A DNA stretch of 51,145 nucleotides from the NCBI GenBank assembly GCA_009885805.1, contig VFJZ01000029.1, forward strand, positions 1 to 51,145, in the 5' to 3' direction. The number at the start of each line of letters is the position of its first letter. The first letter of the stretch is position 1. The position numbers and the translations under genes are program-made. The notes beneath the pieces were generated by a model, which saw nothing but the letters and a program-made list of their open reading frames with translations, did no database searches and had not been told where the DNA came from. This document shows, piece by piece, positions 11,781-20,263 of the stretch. Source of the stretch: Actinomycetota bacterium. GTDB lineage: Bacteria; Actinomycetota; Thermoleophilia; Gaiellales; F1-60-MAGs149.

Positions 11781-13181
11781 TCAGAGAGCGCCGACTGCCT
11801 GTACGAGCTTGATGACGCTGCCCTTGGCGTCGCCGAACAGCATCATCGTCTTCGGGTCGTAGAACAGGTCGTTGTCGATCCCTGCGAACCCGGTCGCCAT
11901 CGAGCGCTTCAGGACGACGACATGCTCCGCGCGATCGACCTCCAGGATCGGCATGCCGTACAGCGGTGACGACGGGTCGTCGCGCGCAGCCGGGTTGACG
12001 ACGTCGTTCGCGCCGATCACCACCACCGCGTCGGTCTGCACGAACTCGGGGTTGATCTGCTCCATCTCCCAGAGCTGGTCGTACGGGACGTCGGCCTCGG
12101 CGAGGAGCACGTTCATGTGCCCGGGCATCCGGCCCGCGACGGGGTGAATCGCGTACTTGACGTCGACGCCGCGCTTCTCGAGCAGCTCGGCGAGCTCGCG
12201 GACACCGTGCTGTGCCTGCGCGACGGCGAGCCCGTAGCCCGGCACGAAGACGACCCGGCGCGCGTAGCCGAGCAGCACTGCGACGTCGGTCGCCGACACA
12301 TCGCGCACCGGCCGGTCGCCATTCGTTCCGGCCTTCGCGCTCGCGCCCGCGGCCGGCCCGCCGCCGAACGCACCGAACAGGACGTTCGCCAGCGAGCGGT
12401 TCATCGCGCGGCTCATCATCTGCGTCAGGAGCGTCCCCGAGGCGCCGACCAGCGTGCCGGCGATGATCAGCGCGTCGTTCCCCAGGACGAAGCCGGTCGC
12501 AGCGGCGGCGAGGCCGGTGAACGAGTTCAGCAGCGAAATCACCACCGGCATGTCGGCACCGCCGATCGGCAACACCGCGGCGACACCGATCAGCAGCGCC
12601 AGTCCGAGCATCGGGAAGAACAGCGCCTGATCGACGGACGTCGCCGAGACGACGGCGAGCGTCAGGATCGCGACTACAGCGGCAGCATTGACGAGCTTCT
12701 GCGCCGGCCACGTGATCGGCCGACCCGGCAGGAGTTCCTGGAGTTTGCCGAAGGCGACCAGCGAGCCAGCGAAGGAGACCGAACCGACCACGGCGCTGAA
12801 CATCACTGACACGGCGATCTTCCCATCGAGTGACGTCACACCATCGCCTGCCAGGACGTGGTACTCCGACGCCGCCACCAGCGCCGCCGCTCCACCGCCG
12901 ACGCCGTTGAAGAGCGCCACCATCTGTGGGATCGCGGTCATCTTCACACGCTGCGCCGAGAAGGCGCCGATCACCGTGCCAACACCGATTCCGGCGGCGA
13001 TCAGGCCGAAGGAGACGACTCTCGCGTCGACGAGGGTCGCGACGATCGCGAGCAGCATTCCGACGGCCGCGAAGACGTTGCCGCGCCGGGCAGTCCGCGG
13101 CGCCGACAGGTACTTCAGCCCGAGGATGAAGAGCACCGCCGCCGCCAGATAGGCGAGGCGAATCGCATCGTCTCGGCTCAT
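11781..13181 (-). CDS. pntB: NAD(P) transhydrogenase beta subunit
   Basis: 466-residue membrane subunit: about nine hydrophobic helices in residues 1-270 form the proton channel, and the C-terminal ~190 residues form the NADP(H)-binding domain III (VVFVPGYGLAVAQAQH, VKYAIHPVAGRMPGHMNVLL, VIGANDVVNPAARDDPSSPL, MLFGDAKGS). With PntA1 and PntA2 it couples hydride transfer from NADH to NADP+ with proton entry, a common NADPH source. The start ATG at 13181 overlaps the pntA2 stop (ATGA). Last gene of a three-gene operon pntA1-pntA2-pntB. Confidence 0.97.
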   Translation of the reverse strand: MSRDDAIRLAYLAAAVLFILGLKYLSAPRTARRGNVFAAVGMLLAIVATLVDARVVSFGLIAAGIGVGTVIGAFSAQRVKMTAIPQMVALFNGVGGGAAALVAASEYHVLAGDGVTSLDGKIAVSVMFSAVVGSVSFAGSLVAFGKLQELLPGRPITWPAQKLVNAAAVVAILTLAVVSATSVDQALFFPMLGLALLIGVAAVLPIGGADMPVVISLLNSFTGLAAAATGFVLGNDALIIAGTLVGASGTLLTQMMSRAMNRSLANVLFGAFGGGPAAGASAKAGTNGDRPVRDVSATDVAVLLGYARRVVFVPGYGLAVAQAQHGVRELAELLEKRGVDVKYAIHPVAGRMPGHMNVLLAEADVPYDQLWEMEQINPEFVQTDAVVVIGANDVVNPAARDDPSSPLYGMPILEVDRAEHVVVLKRSMATGFAGIDNDLFYDPKTMMLFGDAKGSVIKLVQAVGAL

Positions 13182-13480
13182 CGCTTCTCTGCCGGCCGGC
13201 GCCGGAACATCTGCAGCATCCGGTCGGTGACGAGGAAGCCGCCGACGACGTTGATGGTGCCGAACACGACCGCGATGAAGCCGAAGACCGCCGCGAGGGT
13301 GCCGCCCCGATCGGCCCCGAGCACGACGATCGCGCCGACGATCACGATGCCGTGAATGGCGTTCGTACCGCTCATCAGCGGCGTGTGCAGCATCGTCGGC
13401 ACCTTCGAGATCACCTCGAAGCCGACGAAGACCGCGAGCGCGAACACGGTCAGCTGGGTAACGAGCGCGACGTCCTCCAT
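13178..13480 (-). CDS. pntAB: NAD(P) transhydrogenase alpha subunit, part 2 (membrane)
   Basis: 100 residues with three to four hydrophobic segments (LTVFALAVFVGFEVISKVP; TNAIHGIVIVGAIVVLG; LAAVFGFIAVVFGTINVVGG) ending FLVTDRMLQMFRRRP. It corresponds to the membrane part at the C-terminal end of E. coli PntA, encoded as a separate gene here, as in many alphaproteobacteria and actinobacteria. SGTNAIHGIV is the conserved signature. Its start overlaps the pntA1 stop and its stop overlaps the pntB start, so the three proteins are translationally coupled. Confidence 0.95.
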   Translation of the reverse strand: MEDVALVTQLTVFALAVFVGFEVISKVPTMLHTPLMSGTNAIHGIVIVGAIVVLGADRGGTLAAVFGFIAVVFGTINVVGGFLVTDRMLQMFRRRPAEKR

Positions 13481-14622
13481 CAGCCCTCCGTCACGAGGGC
13501 CGCGACGCGGCTGTTCACGACCACGCCGTCCATCGTCACCAGCGACTCACGCACGATCTCGTCGTCCGTGTCGATCACGAGGGCGCCATCCGGCACGAGG
13601 AGTCGCAGCAGCGACTGCACGTTCTTCGCGTAGAGCTGGCTCGCGTGCTGCGCCATCGTCGAGGGGAGGTTCAGCGTCCCGCTGATCGTGACGCCGTGCC
13701 GCTCCACGACCTCGCCGGGGACGGTCAGCGAGCAGTTGCCGCCGGCCTCGGCCGCGAGATCGACGATCACGGAGCCGGCGCGCATCGCCTCGACCGCCTC
13801 GGCGGTGATCAGCACCGGCGCCGCGCGGCCCGGAATCAACGCCGTGGCGACGACCACATCCGACGCGGCGATCGCCTTCGTGAGCTGCTCCTGCTCGCGG
13901 CGATGGGCGTCGGCGTCGAGTTCCTTCGCGTACCCGCCGGCGGTCTCCGTGTCGCTCGCGCCGAGGTCGAGGTCGAGGAACCGCGCGCCGAGGGATTCGA
14001 CCTGCTCCTTCACGGCCGGGCGCACGTCGAAACCGGTCACGACGGCACCGAGCCGTCGGGCCGTCGCGATCGCCTGGAGGCCGGCGACGCCCGCACCGAG
14101 CACGAGCACCTTGGCGGGCGAGACCGTCCCGGCTGCAGTCATCAGAAGCGGGAAGAAGCGCGGCGAAGCGGCTGCCGCAGACAGCACGGCCCGGTAGCCG
14201 GCGACGGTCGCCTGCGACGACAGCGCGTCCATCGACTGGGCCCGCGTGATACGCGGCACGAGCTCCATCGATAGCGCGGTCGTCCCGGTCGCCGCCAGCG
14301 CCTGCATCCCTTCCGGGTCACCGAGCGGATCGAGAAACGAGACGAGGACCTGGCCGCGACGGAGGTGCGCGAGTTCCTCGCCGGTCGGCGGTGCGACCTT
14401 GAGGACGCAGTCGGCGGCAGCGTAGAGCGCGGCTCCGTCGGCGACGATCCGGGCGCCAGCGGCGACGTAGCCGTCGTCCGCGAAGTGCGCCGCCGCGCCG
14501 GCACCGGCCTCGACGAGGACCTCGAAGCCGTCGCCGACAAGGGCTCCGACGACGTCGGGAACGAGGGCGACGCGACGCTCGAGGTCGCGGACCTCGCGGG
14601 GGACTCCGACGCTCACCGTCAC
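13480..14622 (-). CDS. pntAA: NAD(P) transhydrogenase alpha subunit, part 1 (NAD-binding)
   Basis: 380-residue soluble domain I, related to alanine dehydrogenase. It starts VTVSVGVPREVRDLERRVAL from a GTG at 14622 (second GTG at 14616); the longer open frame upstream is read-through. Conserved parts: the EVRDLERRVALVPD opening, AGTVSPAKVLVLGAGVAGLQ (NAD-binding Rossmann loop GAGVAG), TGFDVRPAVKEQVESLGA, and VIVDLAAEAGGNCSLTVPGE. It binds NAD(H) and passes hydride to NADP+ on PntB. First gene of the operon; the intergenic region upstream holds a 35-base palindrome and the divergent nuclease gene. Confidence 0.96.
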   Translation of the reverse strand: MTVSVGVPREVRDLERRVALVPDVVGALVGDGFEVLVEAGAGAAAHFADDGYVAAGARIVADGAALYAAADCVLKVAPPTGEELAHLRRGQVLVSFLDPLGDPEGMQALAATGTTALSMELVPRITRAQSMDALSSQATVAGYRAVLSAAAASPRFFPLLMTAAGTVSPAKVLVLGAGVAGLQAIATARRLGAVVTGFDVRPAVKEQVESLGARFLDLDLGASDTETAGGYAKELDADAHRREQEQLTKAIAASDVVVATALIPGRAAPVLITAEAVEAMRAGSVIVDLAAEAGGNCSLTVPGEVVERHGVTISGTLNLPSTMAQHASQLYAKNVQSLLRLLVPDGALVIDTDDEIVRESLVTMDGVVVNSRVAALVTEG

Positions 14623-14651
14623 GGCAGCGATCGTACACCACGCCTTCGAGA

Positions 14652-14686
14652 GTGGCGCCGAAGGTGCCGGGCACCTTCGGCGCCAC
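14652..14686. repeat. 35-base perfect palindrome (arms GTGGCGCCGAAGGTGCC)
   Basis: Two 17-base arms around a single central base, perfectly complementary, in the divergent gap between pntA1 and the nuclease gene. As RNA it would form a very stable hairpin on either strand. No T-run follows, and it sits between divergent promoters, so it is not a normal terminator. Its central GGTGCCGGGCACC resembles the centres of two other palindromes in this window (30063-30095 and 43050-43082). Confidence 0.75.
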
Positions 14687-14730
14687 GCACGGTCCGCCCG
14701 GGACCCCTGGCTGTATGTTGAGCGGTCCCG

Positions 14731-15984
14731 ATGGCTCGCCCCTTGCGCATCATCCACATCGCCGACTGCCACCTCGACGCCCCGTCGCGGTCGCTGGCCC
14801 GCGAGGTGCGCGAGCGCGTCGAGCAGTCGGCGCGTGCCTCCTTCGAGCGAGCCGTCGGTCTCGCCGTCGATCGCGAGGCCGACGCGCTGGTGATCGCGGG
14901 CGACCTGTTCGATCGCGACCTCGTGCGGATCGCGACGGAGTTGTGGCTCGGCGAAGCGCTCGCCGAGGCGACCGCCGCCGGCGTCACCGTGATCGTCGCG
15001 ACGGGCAACCACGACCCCGGCGGCGGTGGCGGCCCGCTCGATCGGATCGCGTGGCCGCAGTCGCGCTTCCACCTCGTCCGCAGCCCGGCGCCGGTGCGCA
15101 TCCCCGTCTGCCGCCGCGACGGGAGCCTCGCCGGTGTCGTGATCGCGGCCGGCCACGCCTCGGCGCGCGAGCGCGACAACCTCGTGGCGGGCTTCCCGGC
15201 CGATGATGCCGACGTGCCCGTGGTCGGCCTCGTCCATTGCCAGGTCTACGGCTACGAGGGACAGCACGACCGCTACGCCCCGTGCACCGCCGCCGATCTC
15301 GACCGCCCAGGCTACGCCTACTGGGCGCTCGGCCACGTCCACGGCGGCGGCCCAGTGGCGTCCGAGACGCCGGCGTGGTACGCGGGTTGCCTGCAGGGAC
15401 GGCACTTCGGCGAGATGGGCGCGAAGGGCGCACTCGACGTCGAGATCGACGCCGACAGCGTGCGCGCGGAGTTCCGGCCACTGGCGCCGGTCCGCTGGCA
15501 GGAGATCGTCTGCGACGACCTCGCGGCGATCGACGACACGCGCGCGATGATCGAGCACTGCGAGCATCGTTTCGACGAGCTCACGCGCGAACACGGCGTG
15601 CTGCCGGGGCAGGACTGGGTGCTGCGTGTCCGGCTGCGGGGAGCGACGCCCTTCTTCGCCGAGTTGCGCGGCGCCGAGGCGGCAGACGACCTGGCGCTGG
15701 CCCTGCGTGGGAGGCTGCAACTGCTCGACGTCGAGGTGCGCGACGACGGCGTCGTCCCACCGGTCGAGGTGGCCGAGCACGAGGGGCAGCCGCATGTCCT
15801 CGGGGTGGCGCTCGATCTGATCCGCCAGGCCCGTCATGACGATAAGCTGCTCGCCCAGCTCGCACCTGCGCAGCTCGCGGGGGCGCCCGAGGATGAGGCG
15901 GCGCGCGCCGCGTACATCCGCGCCCTCCTCGACGGCCTCGACGTGGACATCGCCGCCGCGATGCTGGACGAACGCGAGCGCTGA
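14731..15984 (+). CDS. Metallophosphoesterase DNA exonuclease, SbcD/YhaO-like
   Basis: 417 residues. The N-terminal ~220 residues are a calcineurin-like phosphoesterase with metal-binding motifs IIHIADCHLD (D-x-H), IAGDLFDRD (GDxxD), TGNHDPGG (GNHD), VHCQVYG and LGHVHGG (GHxH). This is the nuclease core of Mre11/SbcD/YhaO proteins, which trim DNA ends during repair with an SMC-like ATPase partner. The partner is encoded next, overlapping by one base (TGATG). The C-terminal ~190 residues are the capping and partner-binding region. The YhaO label is preferred over SbcD because the partner is YhaN-like. Cytoplasmic or membrane-associated through the partner. Confidence 0.88.
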   Translation: MARPLRIIHIADCHLDAPSRSLAREVRERVEQSARASFERAVGLAVDREADALVIAGDLFDRDLVRIATELWLGEALAEATAAGVTVIVATGNHDPGGGGGPLDRIAWPQSRFHLVRSPAPVRIPVCRRDGSLAGVVIAAGHASARERDNLVAGFPADDADVPVVGLVHCQVYGYEGQHDRYAPCTAADLDRPGYAYWALGHVHGGGPVASETPAWYAGCLQGRHFGEMGAKGALDVEIDADSVRAEFRPLAPVRWQEIVCDDLAAIDDTRAMIEHCEHRFDELTREHGVLPGQDWVLRVRLRGATPFFAELRGAEAADDLALALRGRLQLLDVEVRDDGVVPPVEVAEHEGQPHVLGVALDLIRQARHDDKLLAQLAPAQLAGAPEDEAARAAYIRALLDGLDVDIAAAMLDERER

Positions 15985-18572
15985 TGCGCGTCGACGGCTG
16001 GCGCATCGACCGCTTCGGCACACTCGTCGACTGGCAGGTCGCCGGGCTCGCCGACGCCGGCCTGATCGTCCTACAAGGCGCCAACGAGTCGGGCAAGTCG
16101 ACGCTCCGATCGTTCCTGACCACGGCCTACTTCGGGTTCGCCCCCGCCAGGCGCGACCAGCACCCGTACGCTCCGGCGGACGGGCCGTTCGGCGGCGCCC
16201 TGCAGCTGATCGACGCCGACGGCGAACGGCTCTCGATCGAGCGCGAGCTGCGCTCCACGCCACGGGGCCGTCTCCACCGACCGACCGTCCACACCGACCT
16301 CGCCAACCGGCCACTTCCCGACCTCGAGTCGATCAGCCGCGCGATCTACGACGGTCTCCACTCGATCAGCCTCGACGACCTGACGGCGATCTCGCCGGCC
16401 GCGTGGCGAGCGCTCGAGGACCGCCTCCTGTCGGGATCCGCGCTGGCCTTTCTTCGCAGCGCCGCCGATGTCCGGCGGGCGCTCGAGGGCCAGGCGCAGA
16501 CGCTGTGGCGCGGTGATCGCCGGGGCAAGCCCGAGTCGGCCCGCCTGCGCGACCGCCTGAAGGAACTTCGTGAGTCCGAGCGTGAGGCACGCGAGGGCGG
16601 CCGGCGGATCGGAGAGATCGATCGCCTGCTGGCGGCGGCCGCGACGGAGGTGGACGGGGTACGGCGCGAGGCGACCGCCCTGCACGATCGACGGCGACGT
16701 CACGCCAAGCTGGCGCCCGCCCTGGCCGCCTGGCGAGAGGTCACCCGCCTGCGGACTCAGGCCGATGCGCTGCTCGAGCATGACGATCTCCCGGTCGACC
16801 CGGTCGAGGTGCTCGATCGCCGCCGGGCCGATGCCGATACGGCCGAGACGGCACGTCTCGCTGCGGTCGGCGAGCTCGAGTCGTTCCGCCGACGGCTGAC
16901 GGTCGACGCCGACGCGCGGCGCCTGGCCGACGCCATCCCGGCGCTGCGCGAACTGAGCGCCGCCGAGTCGGCGGCGGTGGGCCCGAGCGCCGTCCTGGTC
17001 GGCGCGCGGCGCGACGCTGCTGCTCATCGACGCGATGCCGATCGGCTCGCGGTGGGACTGCTCGGGCGGCCGCTCGCAGGCGACGATCTCGCTGCCCTGG
17101 CGACCGTGCGGATCGGCGAGTTGCGGGCCGCGGTCGCCGCCGCCGCGCGGCCCGTCAGGCGCCGGATCGCGGCCGCTGCGTCCGTCGCGGCCGTCGCACT
17201 CGCGGTGCTCGCCGCGACCGGTCCGGTGGGCCGAGTCGGCCCCCTAGTTGCCACCCTGGTCCTGCTGTCGCTGGCGGTGATCGCCAGACGGTCGCCCGGT
17301 CCCGCTCACGTCCGCCGTGCGCTGGGCGATCTACCGGTGGCGGCCGCGCGGCTGGCGCGTCCGGATGGCGCGCTGCCGGCAGACGTCGACGCGCTCCGCG
17401 AGGCGGTCAGGGCCGTGCGGACGATCGACGCCGAGATCGCAACTCTCGTCGACGAGGAGCGCGGGCTCGCGGCCCGGCAGGCGGCGGTCCTGACGCCGCT
17501 CGGCTACGCAACCTCGGCGGAGGCACTGACGGCCGCCGACGACGCTCGGTCACGGGTCGAGGACGGGGCGGCGGCTGCCGCCGCGCTACCGGCGGCGACT
17601 GCCGAGATCGAGCTGCGCACGGCCGACGCGGCCGCCGCGGCGGCGCGGCGTGACGCGCTGATCGCCCGGCTCGCCGTGGTCGCCGTGGGGGAGGGCATCG
17701 AGGCCGGGATCGCTGCGGTCCGGCGCGCGCGCGCGCTCCGGACGGCCGCCGACGAACGCGAACGGAGCGCGCTCGCGCAGCACCCCGATCTGGACGAGAT
17801 CGTGAAGGAGGCGGCCGATCTCGACCGGCGCGGGACGCCGCTCGTCCTCGACGCCGCTGCCCTGGCCGAACTCGAGGCCTCGGAGGCCCGCTGCGCGGCA
17901 GCGCTCGAAACCCTGCAGCGACAGGTCGGTGACCTGGAGGGCGAACGCCGCGCGCTCGGCGCCGGGCCTGCCGCCGCGGACGTCGCCGGCGAGGCAGCAG
18001 CGGTGGCGGAGCAGTTGGCGGCGGTTGCGATCCGTCGCGACCGTTACGTACTCGCCGCGGCGATCCTCCGCCAGGCCGAGGAGACGTTCCGCGACCGCCA
18101 CGGGCCGGCGTTCCTGGCCGTCGCGAGCCGACACCTCGCCGCGATCACAAGTGGCCGCTACGAGCGGATCGTCCTCGCCGAGCACGACGATGCGACTGCG
18201 CCACGCCTCGAGGTTGTTCGCGAGGGCGAGGCGATCGCCGTCGCGCCACCGCTGTCGCGCGGAACCCTCGAGCAGATCCACCTGGCACTGCGCCTGGCGC
18301 TGGTCGACGAGATCGACCCTGGCCAGCTGCTGCCGCTGTACCTGGACGAGGCGCTCGTCAACTGGGACGAGGAGCGCGTCGAGGGCCTGCTGCCGCTCCT
18401 CCAGGCGCTGGCCGGCCGCCAGGCGTTCCTCGCGACGTGCCACCGGGAACTCGCACGGCGGCTGGCCGCTGCCGGCGCCTGCGTGGTCACCGTCGGCGGC
18501 TCGGCTACAGGTCGTTCTGGAAGCCGAGCAGGATCGAGTTCAGAACGAACAGGATCGACAGCGAGATCGTGA
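15984..18572 (+). CDS. YhaN-like AAA/SMC-type ATPase, partner of the nuclease
   Basis: 862 residues. Walker A GANESGKST lies near residues 32-40; the C-terminal ABC part has the signature-like LSRGTLEQIHLALRLALVDE, Walker B LPLYLDEALVNWD and a switch His in FLATCHRE. Between them are long Arg/Ala/Glu-rich helices likely to form coiled coils. Near residues 395-435 there are two hydrophobic segments (AAASVAAVALAVLAATG; GPLVATLVLLSLAVIAR), a feature of Bacillus YhaN rather than SbcC, so the protein may be membrane-anchored. It likely holds DNA for the upstream nuclease. The last 68 bases overlap the 3' end of the convergent secG gene; the tail (GSATGRSGSRAGSS...) is low complexity and probably not conserved. 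Confidence 0.85.
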   Translation: MRVDGWRIDRFGTLVDWQVAGLADAGLIVLQGANESGKSTLRSFLTTAYFGFAPARRDQHPYAPADGPFGGALQLIDADGERLSIERELRSTPRGRLHRPTVHTDLANRPLPDLESISRAIYDGLHSISLDDLTAISPAAWRALEDRLLSGSALAFLRSAADVRRALEGQAQTLWRGDRRGKPESARLRDRLKELRESEREAREGGRRIGEIDRLLAAAATEVDGVRREATALHDRRRRHAKLAPALAAWREVTRLRTQADALLEHDDLPVDPVEVLDRRRADADTAETARLAAVGELESFRRRLTVDADARRLADAIPALRELSAAESAAVGPSAVLVGARRDAAAHRRDADRLAVGLLGRPLAGDDLAALATVRIGELRAAVAAAARPVRRRIAAAASVAAVALAVLAATGPVGRVGPLVATLVLLSLAVIARRSPGPAHVRRALGDLPVAAARLARPDGALPADVDALREAVRAVRTIDAEIATLVDEERGLAARQAAVLTPLGYATSAEALTAADDARSRVEDGAAAAAALPAATAEIELRTADAAAAAARRDALIARLAVVAVGEGIEAGIAAVRRARALRTAADERERSALAQHPDLDEIVKEAADLDRRGTPLVLDAAALAELEASEARCAAALETLQRQVGDLEGERRALGAGPAAADVAGEAAAVAEQLAAVAIRRDRYVLAAAILRQAEETFRDRHGPAFLAVASRHLAAITSGRYERIVLAEHDDATAPRLEVVREGEAIAVAPPLSRGTLEQIHLALRLALVDEIDPGQLLPLYLDEALVNWDEERVEGLLPLLQALAGRQAFLATCHRELARRLAAAGACVVTVGGSATGRSGSRAGSSSERTGSTARS

Positions 18573-18729
18573 GCCGCGTCAGGTTGCGCTGCATCACCTG
18601 AGTGCCGCCGGAACCGCCGGCGACGCCGAAGGCGCCGGAGAGCCCCGCATCCTTGCCGTCGTGCAGCAGCACCAGGATGATCACGGCGAACGCGAGCAGT
18701 ACCTGGAGGCCAACGAGGACGATCGTCAC
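18505..18729 (-). CDS. secG: Preprotein translocase subunit SecG
   Basis: 74-residue inner-membrane protein of the SecYEG channel. Two hydrophobic helices (VLVGLQVLLAFAVIILVLLH and LTRLTISLSILFVLNSILLG) flank a Gly/Ser loop with DAGLSGAFGV and the conserved GGSGGTQVMQRNLTRLT, typical SecG landmarks. The start ATG at 18729 lies 5 bases after the selD stop, so it is the last gene of the tRNA-glycosyltransferase-membrane protein-selD-secG run. Its 3' end overlaps the convergent YhaN-like gene. Confidence 0.95.
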   Translation of the reverse strand: MTIVLVGLQVLLAFAVIILVLLHDGKDAGLSGAFGVAGGSGGTQVMQRNLTRLTISLSILFVLNSILLGFQNDL

Positions 18730-18734
18730 GGGGC

Positions 18735-19742
18735 TCAGTCTACCAGCACGAGCCCGGCAGGGCCCTCCTCGAGGACGCCGATCACCACGCCGGGACCGTC
18801 GCTGCCCGGAGCGACCGCCGCGAGCAGCCCGCCCGACGTCTGCGCGTCACACGCGAGCGCCGCGAGGAGGGGATCGTGGCCGTCGGCGAACCGCGCGAAG
18901 GCCGCCGCCGCATCGCGATTCCGGCGCGAGCCGCCCGGGATGTTGCCGGCGCGGGCGAGATCGAGGACGCCGTCGAGCAGCGGCAGCGCGTCGAGCCGGA
19001 TCCGAGCGGCGAGACCGGACGCGGCGGCGAGCTCGTGGAGGTGACCGACCAGCCCGAAGCCCGAGACGTCGGTGACGGCATGCGGCGGCCCGGCCGCCCG
19101 GAGCGCGGCCGCGGCGTCCCGGTTCAGCGTCGTCATGCTGCGAACGGCCGCCTCCATCACGGAGACCGCTGCGGCGTCCGCACGGAGCGCGTTGGCGACG
19201 ACGCCCGTCCCCAGCGGCTTCGTCAGGACGAGGTCGTCGCCCGCACGACCGCCAGCGTTCCGCCAGACCTGGTCCGGGTGAACGGTGCCGGTCACGACGA
19301 GGCCGTACTTCGGCTCGGCATCCTCGATCGTGTGTCCGCCGACGACGGCGATCCCGGCTTCGCCCGCGACGTCGATGCCACCCCGGAAGACCTCGCCGAT
19401 GACAACCGGGTCGAAGCCGCGCGGGAACCCGGCGACGGCGAGCGCGCAGAGCGGCACCGCGCCCATCGCGTAGATGTCGGACAGGGCGTTCGCGGCGGCG
19501 ATCCGGCCGAAGTCGTAGGGGTCGTCGACGGGCGGCGTGAAGAAGTCGACGCTCTGGACGATCGCCACGTCATCGCTGACACGCACGACGGCGGCGTCCT
19601 CGAATCCGTCGGGACCCGCGATCACGCGCGGGTCCGTGACGGGCGGCAGTCGGCGCAGGACCTGCGCCAGCTCCTCGGCCGGGAGCTTGCACGCTCAACC
19701 ACCGCCGGACGCGAGCCGCGTGAGGCGGACCCGTTCGACCAT
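18735..19742 (-). CDS. selD: Selenophosphate synthetase with selenocysteine (UGA at codon 16)
   Basis: 335 residues if the in-frame TGA at 19697-19695 is read as selenocysteine. From ATG 19742 the frame gives MVERVRLTRLASGGG-U-ACKLPAEELAQVL and continues without break into MIAGPDGFEDAAVV. In SelD proteins the catalytic Cys or Sec (Cys17 in E. coli) is followed by x-C-K, exactly as here, so a start at the internal ATG 19625 would delete the active site. Other landmarks: DIYAMGAVPLCALAV, GGHTIEDAEPKYGLVVTG, LTKPLGTGVV, VTDVSGFGLVGHLHELA and QTSGGLL. The enzyme makes selenophosphate from selenide and ATP for Sec-tRNA synthesis. GGGGGG-type ribosome site directly upstream; starts 3 bases after the preceding membrane gene. 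A hairpin after the UGA fits a bacterial SECIS. Confidence 0.93.
19669..19697 (-). promoter_or_regulatory. Putative bacterial SECIS element after the selD UGA
   Basis: Right after the UGA (19697-19695) and a 7-base spacer, the mRNA can fold a perfect 6-bp stem AGCTCC / GGAGCT closing a 7-base loop CGGCCGA (19687-19669), optionally extended by an outer GC/GC pair. Bacterial SECIS hairpins sit inside the coding region just downstream of the Sec UGA and recruit SelB with a G in the loop. Position fits; SelB binding itself is inferred. Confidence 0.65.
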
Positions 19743-19745
19743 CGC

Positions 19746-20258
19746 TCACCCCCCCTTGCGCGTGAGGAGCAGCGCCGCCATGCCACCCCAGACATGCCCG
19801 GCGCACGCCAGCAGGCCAGCCGTCGGCCCGAACACGATTCCCGTCAGCAGGCTCCCGGCGAAGGCCGGCGGGGAGATACTGCCGATGCCGAGCCGGTACG
19901 TCGTGAACCCCTGCATCGACGCGATCGGCGTGATCGCGGCGACCGGGACGACCCACCAGAGAATCGGCGCGATCAGGCCGACGCCGGCGAACCGCACGCT
20001 AGCGCGGGACGTCCGCGACAGCGCACGCCGCTCGATGTCGAAGACGGCGCCGAGCATCGCGAACGTCAGGGCGACGGCGACCAGCGGCTGGTCGTCGTAG
20101 AACTCGAGGCGGTCGAGGAACCCCGCGAACGCCGCCAGTCCCGCGACCGTGATGACCGCGAGCGCAGCGCCCTGACGACGGGTCAGGGTCATGCCCAGCC
20201 GGAGCTGCGCGGCGGGCGCCGGGACGGGCGCCGGCTGCGTCCTCTTCCGGTTCGCCAC
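19746..20258 (-). CDS. Hypothetical membrane protein (about five helices)
   Basis: 170 residues. A charged, proline-rich N-terminus (MANRKRTQPAPVPAPAAQLR) is followed by hydrophobic segments AALAVITVAGLAAFAGF, LVAVALTFAMLGAVF, VGLIAPILWWVVPVAAITPI, and Gly-rich AFAGSLLTGIVFGPTAG with LLACAGHVWGGMAALLL. The C-terminal part has a look of small transport or energy-coupling proteins but I do not recognise the family. It lies 5 bases after the glycosyltransferase gene and 3 bases before selD, so it is co-transcribed with both; a role tied to selenium is possible but unsupported. Confidence 0.75.
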   Translation of the reverse strand: MANRKRTQPAPVPAPAAQLRLGMTLTRRQGAALAVITVAGLAAFAGFLDRLEFYDDQPLVAVALTFAMLGAVFDIERRALSRTSRASVRFAGVGLIAPILWWVVPVAAITPIASMQGFTTYRLGIGSISPPAFAGSLLTGIVFGPTAGLLACAGHVWGGMAALLLTRKGG

Positions 20259-20263
20259 GCCCG

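Noticed and set aside
19746-20258. Calling the membrane protein an ECF transporter S component or a selenium transporter
   Set aside because: Helix pattern is loosely compatible but no signature motif is visible; position next to selD is not enough.
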